Shown piece by piece: positions 1-4,808 of a stretch of 5,067 nucleotides of DNA. The stretch is from an uncultured Lachnospiraceae bacterium (GTDB taxonomy: Bacteria > Bacillota > Clostridia > Lachnospirales > Lachnospiraceae): the NCBI GenBank assembly GCA_947653315.1, contig CANTGP010000253.1, forward strand, positions 1 through 5,067, read 5' to 3'. How positions within the stretch are numbered: the stretch's first letter is position 1; every line of letters starts with the position of its first letter. A program made the position numbers and the translations under genes. Under the pieces are notes generated by a model. That model made no database searches, was not told the DNA's origin, and was given only the letters and a program-made list of their open reading frames with translations.

Positions 1-122
1 TGCGTCAAATAGAGGAGAAGGATTATCAGGCAGGTCTGCTGGCAAAGGGAATTGCCAAGGAGCGTATCAGGAAATACGGTTTTGCCTTCCGGGGAAAAAC
101 GGTGCTGATTGAAGCCGGATAA
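1..122 (+). CDS. C-terminal end of an AAA-ATPase-like / PD-(D/E)XK nuclease (DUF1703-type) protein, 5' partial
   Basis: The frame starting at base 3 is open from the window edge to TAA at 120-122 and gives 39 residues beginning RQIEEKDYQAGLLAKGIAKE. The ending GIAKERIRKYGFAFRGKTVLIE resembles, from memory, the conserved C-terminus of proteins that pair an AAA-ATPase-like domain (PF09820) with a PD-(D/E)XK nuclease-like domain (DUF1703, PF08011). These are abundant and multi-copy in gut Clostridia and Bacteroidetes. Their biological role is not established; a nuclease or toxin-like role is usually inferred from the fold. The catalytic core lies outside the window, so activity cannot be judged. 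The stop is only 3 nt before the -35 element of the next gene's promoter, and I see no terminator in that gap. The family call rests on one short segment. Confidence 0.72.
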   Translation, partial: RQIEEKDYQAGLLAKGIAKERIRKYGFAFRGKTVLIEAG

Positions 123-125
123 AGG

Positions 126-154
126 TTGTACCGCCGCTGGAAATATGGTATATT
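126..154 (+). promoter_or_regulatory. Sigma-A type promoter of the TetR-family gene
   Basis: The -35 element TTGTAC (126-131), a 17-nt spacer and the -10 element TATATT (149-154) match the housekeeping consensus well. Transcription would start near 161, leaving a leader of about 50 nt before the ATG at 210. The promoter begins just after the upstream stop codon, so the TetR gene is probably its own transcription unit. Confidence 0.72.
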
Positions 155-160
155 AGAAAA

Positions 161-175
161 TGACCGGTAAGGTCA
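161..175 (+). promoter_or_regulatory. Candidate TetR-family operator (autoregulatory palindrome)
   Basis: TGACCGGTAAGGTCA is an inverted repeat with perfect 5-bp arms (TGACC at 161-165, GGTCA at 171-175) around a 5-nt centre. It lies immediately after the -10 element, over the predicted transcription start. TetR/AcrR proteins bind as dimers to such palindromes, and many repress their own promoter. A further TTGACC half-site occurs at 227-232 inside the gene. Binding is inferred from position and symmetry only. Confidence 0.6.
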
Positions 176-209
176 ATCAATGTACGCGCGGATGAAGGAC
201 TAAGATACC

Positions 210-815
210 ATGAATGAAAAATTTTTTGACCTGAAAAAAGAGAAGCAGGACCGGATGATTAACGCGGCGTTAAAGGTGTTTGCCTTAAACGGCTACCGGC
301 ATGCCAGTACAGACGATATCGTGGCGGAAGCGGGAATCAGCAAAGGTCTGTTGTTCCATTATTTTAAAAATAAGCTGGGGCTGTATTCTTTCCTGTTTGA
401 TTACAGTGTGCGTTTCATGCTGCTTGAGCTGTCCGCCTGCGGGGCGAAGGACGGGGATGATTTTTTTGAACTTTGGAAGCGGATGGAGGGAGCCAAACTG
501 CTTGTGTTGAAAAACTATCCGTACATGCAGGAGTTCATCGAAAGCATCCGGCATGAAGACGTAAAGGAAGCATTGTACGCCACGGAAATGAAAAAAGGCG
601 CGCTGGAAGATTTGCGGGAGGAAATTTTGAGTCATGCGGATATGGAGAAATTCCGCCCGGAGGTGGATGTGGAACGGCTCAAGACGATGCTGGAGTGTAC
701 GTTCCGGGAGATTTTAAGCGAGAGCTTCCGGGAAGGCACGTTCCATCCCAATATGATGCAGGCGGAAATCAATGCTTATCTGCAGATGATGAAGAAAATC
801 ACTTACCGGCAATAA
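210..815 (+). CDS. TetR/AcrR-family transcriptional regulator
   Basis: A 201-residue protein of normal length for the family, presumed to be a cytoplasmic dimeric DNA-binding repressor. Residues 12-62 form the N-terminal TetR domain: helix 1 (RMINAALKVFALNGY), then the helix-turn-helix with TDDIVAEAGISKGLLFHYF at about 34-52. The GISKGLLFHYFKNK recognition helix and following turn are highly typical. Residues from about 65 to 201 are predicted mostly helical and form the variable ligand-binding and dimerisation half; its inducer cannot be guessed. The ATG at 210 is preceded by GAAGGA (194-199), a moderate ribosome binding site about 10 nt away. The gene has its own promoter and a palindromic operator candidate, suggesting negative autoregulation. 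The next gene is convergent and the preceding one belongs to an unrelated family, so no partner transporter or enzyme is adjacent. Confidence 0.95.
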   Translation: MNEKFFDLKKEKQDRMINAALKVFALNGYRHASTDDIVAEAGISKGLLFHYFKNKLGLYSFLFDYSVRFMLLELSACGAKDGDDFFELWKRMEGAKLLVLKNYPYMQEFIESIRHEDVKEALYATEMKKGALEDLREEILSHADMEKFRPEVDVERLKTMLECTFREILSESFREGTFHPNMMQAEINAYLQMMKKITYRQ

Positions 816-915
816 GCATTTTCCTTCCTTATCCTGCGCTTTCTTAATCCTGCGCCTCTTTTATCCGGCTCCTGACTTTTCCTGCCAAACGGCTCTTTAT
901 TTGTTATTTTATATG
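816..915. other. Convergent intergenic region without a clear terminator
   Basis: These 100 bases separate the 3' ends of the TetR gene (plus) and the DUF6062 gene (minus). I looked for a bidirectional terminator and found only a weak 3-bp stem (GCC-AAAC-GGC near 884-893) followed by a T-rich stretch. The plus strand is pyrimidine-rich. No gene is supported here. Confidence 0.5.
831..862. repeat. Short imperfect tandem repeat (two 16-bp units)
   Basis: ATCCTGCGC occurs at 831-839 and again at 847-855, exactly 16 bp apart. Over the whole 16-bp unit 12 positions match. A third, weaker copy begins ATCC at 863. The repeat lies in the gap between two convergent genes. It may be a slippage product with no function. 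Confidence 0.4.
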
Positions 916-1677
916 CTATTTGTTCATTTGGTAAGGACCGTCTGCCGGATAGCCGCCCTTCAATTTCTGCATACCGCGCTGGATGGCGTCTTTGGAGTTT
1001 TTCCAGTCCGCGTCTTTGTTGCGGTAGTCGAATTTTTCCACCAGCCATGCCACGTCTTCCGCCATGCGCTGCATGTTTTCTTCCATTAAAGCAAAGACCA
1101 TGGGATAGAAAGCGGCTTTTTCCTTGTCGTTCAGCTTATTTTCCGCAGCTTCGCACAAATCGCCGAAATGATGGAGACAGAACCCTTTGCTGTTTTTCAC
1201 TTTTTCCCGGAAGGCTTCGTCCTTTTTATACATGACAAAGAAGGTGTCCAAATAGCGGGCGTAAGTATCCTCATAACGTTTGCAGATATAGCAGGATTTT
1301 TCCTTTTCCGCCACCCACATGCCGATGGGGTTGGCGCTTTCCGCATTTTTCCTGAATTTGTTCATCAGGGAGGATTTGCCGGGGGTGAAAGTCTTGAACT
1401 GCTCTTTCATTTCCTGGTTCATGCGGATGTAGTGGGTTTTCAGTATCCAAGCGTTTCCAAGCGTATTGCCGTAATCGAACATTTTTTTAAAGTGGTAACG
1501 GCAGAAGCCCGCTTTGTCCGTGGCTTCACGGATATCGCTTTCCATATAGGAAGAACCGGAACCTAGGGTGAAATCCAAAAGATCCTGTTCCACATTGCGC
1601 TCCACGAAGCAGAAGGGGCATTCATCGTCGGCGTTCATGGCGTCGTTTAAGGGGATGGTGTATAATTGTTCTTTCAT
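916..1677 (-). CDS. DUF6062 family protein with two CxxC...CxxH motifs
   Basis: A 253-residue protein whose start (MKEQLYTIPLNDA), middle (SYMESDIREATDKAGFC) and end (KFDYRNKDADWKNSKDA) match my memory of the DUF6062 family of Clostridia; its function is unknown. It has no signal peptide or membrane segment and is probably cytoplasmic. Two halves each carry C-x2-C followed 35-36 residues later by C-x2-H: C20/C23 with C59/H62, and C129/C132 with C167/H170 (H169 adjacent). This suggests two structural metal sites, probably zinc, arising from an internal duplication. The rest is charged and mainly helical. The start at 1677 has an AAAAAAGGAG-like ribosome binding site (core at 1690-1694) about 12 nt upstream, slightly long. 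No good promoter is seen in the 122-nt gap before it, so it may be co-transcribed with the Uma2 gene. The stop is TAG. Confidence 0.88.
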   Translation of the reverse strand: MKEQLYTIPLNDAMNADDECPFCFVERNVEQDLLDFTLGSGSSYMESDIREATDKAGFCRYHFKKMFDYGNTLGNAWILKTHYIRMNQEMKEQFKTFTPGKSSLMNKFRKNAESANPIGMWVAEKEKSCYICKRYEDTYARYLDTFFVMYKKDEAFREKVKNSKGFCLHHFGDLCEAAENKLNDKEKAAFYPMVFALMEENMQRMAEDVAWLVEKFDYRNKDADWKNSKDAIQRGMQKLKGGYPADGPYQMNK

Positions 1678-1799
1678 GGTAATTGTTTGCTCCTTTTTTC
1701 GGTTGGTTCCCGCAGGCAGCAGGTGAAACGGGTTTGCTTCACATTGGCGTCCGCTGCGTTTGGGGTTAGGTGTCCGGCTGTTGGAGTCCGGGATGCCGG
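1678..1799. other. Intergenic gap between the Uma2 and DUF6062 genes
   Basis: This 122-nt gap holds the DUF6062 ribosome binding site at its left end. Just downstream of the Uma2 stop on the minus strand, a CCGGC...GCCGG arm pair gives only a 5-bp stem with a 16-nt loop and no T-run, which is too weak to call a terminator. A GTGAA (1723-1727) / TTCAC (1738-1742) inverted repeat is also present; its role is unknown. No convincing -10/-35 pair for DUF6062 was found. Confidence 0.45.
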
Positions 1800-2351
1800 T
1801 CAGGATTCGGAAAGCAGATCCGCAATCCGGATGGTGAGATTCCGGTAAATGCAGGAAGGAATGCTGCCGTCAAAGCGGTGCTGCCCGGTCTGCTCCCCAT
1901 ATTCCAAGTCATAAACATTGACGGTACGGTTTAGGGGATTTACGATCCAGTATTCCCGTACTCCCGCGGAACGGTATTTAAAAAGTTTGATTCCGTAATC
2001 CATCCGTTCCGTGCTGGGGGAGACGATTTCGATAATCCAGTCGGGGGCTCCGTGGCAGCCCTTTTCATCCAGTTTATCACGGTCGCAGATAACGGAGAGA
2101 TCCGGTTCCACATAGTTTTGGTCGTCTTTGCTTAGGAATACGGCAAACGGGGCAGGAACGATTTCGCAGGCACCGCCATGGGAGTCCACATAGTTTCCAA
2201 GTACCCGTCCAAGCTGGTAGACCAGCTTTTGGTGTTGGAAATTCGGCGGCACCATCATGTATAAATGTCCGTCGATTAACTCTGCCCTCTGTCCGTCCGG
2301 CAGGTCATAGATGTCTTTTACGGTATATGTTTTTTTCTGCGGTACCGCCAT
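1800..2351 (-). CDS. Uma2 family (DUF820) PD-(D/E)XK endonuclease-like protein
   Basis: A 183-residue protein, close to the usual 180-200 for Uma2. Landmarks in order: YTVKDIYDLPDGQRAELIDG with E24, VEPDLSVI with D84, PDWIIEIVSPST with E108, then K122 and the block AGVREYWIVNPLNRTVNVYDL at 129-149. D84 and E108 occupy the PD-(D/E)XK acidic positions. As usual for Uma2, the lysine is not in the E-x-K position, and K122 is the likely substitute. The family is inferred to be nucleases, but the substrate and role are unknown. The frame is open upstream to an ATG at 2426. I chose the ATG at 2351 because AAGGAGG (2359-2365) lies 7 nt before it, the protein then begins as other Uma2 proteins do, and the promoter overlaps the longer start. 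The stop is TGA. The gene is divergent from the kinase gene. Confidence 0.9.
   Translation of the reverse strand: MAVPQKKTYTVKDIYDLPDGQRAELIDGHLYMMVPPNFQHQKLVYQLGRVLGNYVDSHGGACEIVPAPFAVFLSKDDQNYVEPDLSVICDRDKLDEKGCHGAPDWIIEIVSPSTERMDYGIKLFKYRSAGVREYWIVNPLNRTVNVYDLEYGEQTGQHRFDGSIPSCIYRNLTIRIADLLSES
2211..2228. repeat. Short palindrome inside the Uma2 gene
   Basis: AAGCTGGTAGACCAGCTT has perfect 8-bp arms with a 2-nt centre. It is followed on the plus strand by TTGG, so the T-run is only four bases. It encodes part of KLVYQLG in the Uma2 protein and may simply reflect codon coincidence. Confidence 0.45.
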
Positions 2352-2397
2352 GGGGCTTCCTCCTTGTTGTCTGCATCCGGCAAGTTTCTTTTGAATA

Positions 2398-2426
2398 ATA
2401 TTACCATGGAAGGGAAAAGAAATCAA
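2398..2426 (-). promoter_or_regulatory. Promoter of the Uma2 gene
   Basis: Read on the minus strand: -35 TTGATT (2421-2426), a 17-nt spacer and -10 TAATAT (2398-2403). Transcription would begin near 2391, giving a leader of about 40 nt before the ATG at 2351. This placement excludes the upstream ATG at 2426 as the translation start. Confidence 0.6.
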
Positions 2427-2493
2427 TGGAGCCGGGACCGTGCGGGAAACAAAATTATGAAAAAAACAGAAAACGGCTGTGCAGGAAATCCGG

Positions 2494-2506
2494 TATGTTA
2501 TATAAT
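2494..2506 (+). promoter_or_regulatory. Extended -10 promoter of the PfkB-family gene
   Basis: The stretch TATGTTATATAAT contains a perfect TATAAT (2501-2506). It also contains an overlapping extended -10 reading TG-T-TATATA (2496-2504). The -35 position 17 nt upstream of TATAAT reads TGTGCA (2478-2483), which is weak. The start would be near 2513, about 31 nt before the ATG at 2544. It is divergent from the Uma2 promoter. Confidence 0.6.
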
Positions 2507-2543
2507 GGAAAAAAAGGACAGATGAGACGACGGAGGAGTGGAT

Positions 2544-3461
2544 ATGGGAAAATTTTTGGTTGCCGGAATCGTACAGAGGGAAACCATCGTGAAAGTGGAC
2601 AGGATTCCCATAGAATATGCGGGTGTTACGGTAAAGCCGGATACTGTTTTCATGAATACGGGAGGGGATGCCTACAATGAATCCATTGCGTTAAAATGGC
2701 TTGGGAATTCCGTGGACTTTATGACAATGATAGGGCGGGAGGACGGTATGGAACTGTTAAACCCGCCGGACTGTGAAGTGGAACTTGTGACGGATTATGT
2801 GCTGCCCCGCCTGCGCCAGACACCGACTGCCGTGGTATTTTATGACAGCAGCAGGAAACAGCAGATTTTTGAGGATACGAAGGACATCAGGGATGTGGCG
2901 TATGACGAGGATTTGTTCCGGGAACGCGCCGCACGGGCGGAAATGCTGGTGGTGTCCAACGCCAATTTCTGCCGTCCGCTTATGCGGATCGGGAAGGAAC
3001 TGCGCAAGCCGGTTGCGGTGAATATCAGGGAATACCAAAAGGACAAGGTGGCGTATAACGAGGATTTTCTGAAAGCGGCGGACATCCTTTATGTCAGCGA
3101 CGACCATCTTGTGGGGGAACCTTACGAATTCGTAAAATCGCTGGCAGCGAAGTACCGCACGAAAATCATCTTACTCGGACAGGGCGCCGCGGGCATGATT
3201 TTATATGATAAGGAGAAGAATATCATCGCCCATTATGCCACGGTCAAGACCAATGAGATTGTGAATACGGTGGGGGCCGGCAATGCATTATTTTCCTGTT
3301 TCCTGCATTTTTATAATAAGACCCATGATTCGGTTTTTGCGGTGAAAAATGCGCTGTTGTTCGCGTCCTATAAGATTGGTTTCATGGGGACGTCCAACGG
3401 GTTTATGACCGAAGACCAGATTAACCAGTGGCGGAACCTGATATGGCGGGACGGAAGGTGA
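2544..3461 (+). CDS. PfkB/ribokinase-family carbohydrate kinase homologue with altered active site
   Basis: A 305-residue cytoplasmic protein, the usual PfkB length. PfkB enzymes transfer the ATP gamma-phosphate to a sugar or nucleoside hydroxyl. Visible landmarks are the N-terminal strand KFLVAGIV, the first signature GGDAYN at 40-45, VSDDHL at 185-190, LGQGAAGMILYD at 211-222, and the second signature NTVGAGNALFSCF at 241-253. The anion-hole GAG (244-246) is intact, but the catalytic-base Asp of D-T-x-G-A-G-D is Asn247 (codon 3282-3284), and the first Asp is Asn241. Activity is therefore doubtful, and the substrate is unknown. The start at ATG 2544 fits GGAGG (2532-2536) with 7-nt spacing. 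An in-frame GTG at 2538 lies too close to that site to be the start. The gene is followed by a hairpin and then the dipeptidase gene on the same strand. Confidence 0.88.
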   Translation: MGKFLVAGIVQRETIVKVDRIPIEYAGVTVKPDTVFMNTGGDAYNESIALKWLGNSVDFMTMIGREDGMELLNPPDCEVELVTDYVLPRLRQTPTAVVFYDSSRKQQIFEDTKDIRDVAYDEDLFRERAARAEMLVVSNANFCRPLMRIGKELRKPVAVNIREYQKDKVAYNEDFLKAADILYVSDDHLVGEPYEFVKSLAAKYRTKIILLGQGAAGMILYDKEKNIIAHYATVKTNEIVNTVGAGNALFSCFLHFYNKTHDSVFAVKNALLFASYKIGFMGTSNGFMTEDQINQWRNLIWRDGR

Positions 3462-3492
3462 AGGGAAAAAAGGACGGAAAAACAGGAAAAAA

Positions 3493-3518
3493 ATATGGAA
3501 AGAAGATATGGAAAGAAG
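3493..3518. repeat. Perfect 13-bp tandem repeat
   Basis: ATATGGAAAGAAG occurs twice back to back (3493-3505 and 3506-3518) in a purine-rich stretch just upstream of the hairpin. It most likely arose by replication slippage. It could slightly lengthen the spacer between the kinase and dipeptidase genes. Confidence 0.85.
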
Positions 3519-3551
3519 GAAGGGCATCCGGCGGCAGCGCGGATGCCCTTC
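3519..3551 (+). terminator. Stable hairpin between kinase and dipeptidase genes; possible weak terminator
   Basis: GAAGGGCATCCG (3519-3530) pairs perfectly over 12 bp with CGGATGCCCTTC (3540-3551) around a 9-nt loop. A G-U pair and one A-T pair can extend it outward. The plus-strand tail is TTCGGC and the minus-strand tail is CTTCTTTCC, so neither carries a proper T-run. It could be an inefficient terminator of the kinase transcript, or an RNA processing or stability element between two co-transcribed genes. The structure is certain at the sequence level; its function is not. Confidence 0.5.
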
Positions 3552-3641
3552 TTCGGCAGAAGGCGGAAAAACGGCATGGTGGGGGAAAGAGCGGCATAAA
3601 ATAGGAGGATGCAGGAAAAAGGCGGGAAAGGAGGCAATGGT

Positions 3642-4730
3642 ATGATTTATGCGGATATGCATTGTGATACGGTATCGGAGCTGTACCGGAAACGGAAGGA
3701 GGGAAGCAGGGAAGGATTGTATGAAAATACGGGGCATGTAGACCTTGTGCGGATGAAAAAGGGGGGCGCCATGCTCCAAAATTTTGCGCTGTATGTCAAT
3801 ATGGGGAAGACGAAAGAGCCGTTGGAGGAAGCGCTGCGGATGGCAGACCTGTATTATGGGGAACTGAAGAAAAATGAAGAATGGATTGCCCCGGTCTATT
3901 CCTTTACCGATATTTTGAAAAACCGCAGGGAGGGGAAGATATCGGCGCTCTTAACCGTGGAGGAAGGCGGCGTATGCAGAGGGGAGCTTCCGTTTCTGCG
4001 GATTTTGTACCGTTTAGGTGTGCGGATGATGACGCTGACGTGGAATTACGCCAATGAACTCGGATTTCCGGCATCGTATGCCGGGGGGAGGGGACTTCCC
4101 CTTTGGAATGAAAAACGTTTGGCAGGAAGTACCGGGGCATATGCGGGAATGGAAGGGAACCAAGGGGACGGGACGGATGGACGGCAGGGATTGACGGAAA
4201 AAGGGAAGGAAATGGTGCGTGAAATGGAGAAACTTGGCATGATCATCGACGTTTCCCATTTATCCGACGCGGGATTTTACGATGTGCTGGAAATCACGGA
4301 AAAGCCGTTCGTTGCGAGCCATTCCAATGCAAGGGCAGTCTGTCCGCACGCGCGGAACCTGACGGACGATATGATCCGCAAACTGGCGGAGCGGGGCGGT
4401 GTCATGGGATTGAATTTCTATCCGGATTTCCTGACGGAAGTGTCAGGCGGTATGCCGAACCCGGGTACGATTGCCGCAGTGACGGAACATGCCAGGCATA
4501 TCATCCGTGTCGGCGGCATTGACTGCCTCGGTTTGGGAAGTGATTTTGACGGAATCGACGGTCACGCCCAGCTTCCGGACTGTTCCTATATGCCGCTGCT
4601 TGCCGATGCCCTTGGGAAATGCGGGCTGTCGGAAGATGCGGTGGAGAAGATTTTTTACCGGAATGTGCTGCGGGTGTATGGGGAGGTGCTGGCGGATGCT
4701 GATGCAAACTTTGGATTGTTTGTCCGATAG
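3642..4730 (+). CDS. Membrane dipeptidase-type metallopeptidase (peptidase family M19)
   Basis: A 362-residue protein of the M19 (renal dipeptidase-like) family, amidohydrolase TIM-barrel enzymes with two zinc ions that cleave dipeptides. There is no signal peptide, so it is expected in the cytosol, probably for peptide scavenging. Metal and active-site residues are all visible: H7-x-D9 in ADMHCDT, the bridging Glu in LTVEEGG (E108 likely, E107 adjacent), H206 in IDVSHLSDAGF, H227 in ASHSNARAV, R238 in ARNLTDD, and D301 in GLGSDFDG. A glycine-rich stretch at about 162-182 looks like an insertion before GLTEKGKEMVREM. The ATG at 3642 was chosen because AAAGGAGG (3627-3634) lies 7 nt upstream and the protein then begins directly with the HxD strand. 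An in-frame ATG at 3609 adds 11 low-complexity residues and reads through that ribosome binding site. No clear promoter of its own was seen; it may be read from the kinase promoter. Confidence 0.93.
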   Translation: MIYADMHCDTVSELYRKRKEGSREGLYENTGHVDLVRMKKGGAMLQNFALYVNMGKTKEPLEEALRMADLYYGELKKNEEWIAPVYSFTDILKNRREGKISALLTVEEGGVCRGELPFLRILYRLGVRMMTLTWNYANELGFPASYAGGRGLPLWNEKRLAGSTGAYAGMEGNQGDGTDGRQGLTEKGKEMVREMEKLGMIIDVSHLSDAGFYDVLEITEKPFVASHSNARAVCPHARNLTDDMIRKLAERGGVMGLNFYPDFLTEVSGGMPNPGTIAAVTEHARHIIRVGGIDCLGLGSDFDGIDGHAQLPDCSYMPLLADALGKCGLSEDAVEKIFYRNVLRVYGEVLADADANFGLFVR

Positions 4731-4737
4731 GCTATCC

Positions 4738-4766
4738 TTGAAATAATAGTGGGTTAACGGTATACT
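4738..4766 (+). promoter_or_regulatory. Strong sigma-A promoter of the Rpn-family gene
   Basis: -35 TTGAAA (4738-4743), a 17-nt spacer and -10 TATACT (4761-4766). This is one of the best promoter matches in the window. It starts 8 nt after the dipeptidase stop, and transcription would begin near 4773, giving a leader of about 36 nt. No terminator separates it from the dipeptidase gene. Confidence 0.72.
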
Positions 4767-4808
4767 TAATAGTAAACAGATAAATCGGATTCGGAGAAAG
4801 GGCTAAGG

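Noticed and set aside
831..878. Possible CRISPR-like or iteron array from the ATCCTGCGC repeats
   Set aside because: Only two reasonable copies at 16-bp spacing, with imperfect remainder and no replication or Cas gene nearby.
1168..1566. A 132-codon plus-strand reading frame opposite the DUF6062 gene
   Set aside because: It is antisense to a well-supported gene, has no recognisable domain and no ribosome binding site.
1723..1742. GTGAA-N10-TTCAC inverted repeat as a promoter operator for DUF6062
   Set aside because: The arms are only 5 bp and no convincing promoter lies beside it, so a regulatory role is not supported.
2426..2680. An 84-codon plus-strand reading frame beginning MEPGPCGKQ over the kinase start
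   Set aside because: It overlaps the kinase gene's start in another frame, precedes the kinase promoter's expected start site and has no recognisable domain.
3495..3599. A 34-codon plus-strand reading frame beginning MERRYGKKEGHP in the kinase-dipeptidase gap
   Set aside because: It starts inside the tandem repeat, runs through both arms of the hairpin, lacks a good ribosome binding site and has low-complexity composition. A chance frame is more likely than a small protein.
3288..3779. A 163-codon minus-strand reading frame spanning the kinase end, the gap and the dipeptidase start
   Set aside because: It crosses two well-supported genes on the other strand and its product is Pro/Phe/Ser-rich low-complexity sequence, typical of an antisense shadow of purine-rich coding DNA.
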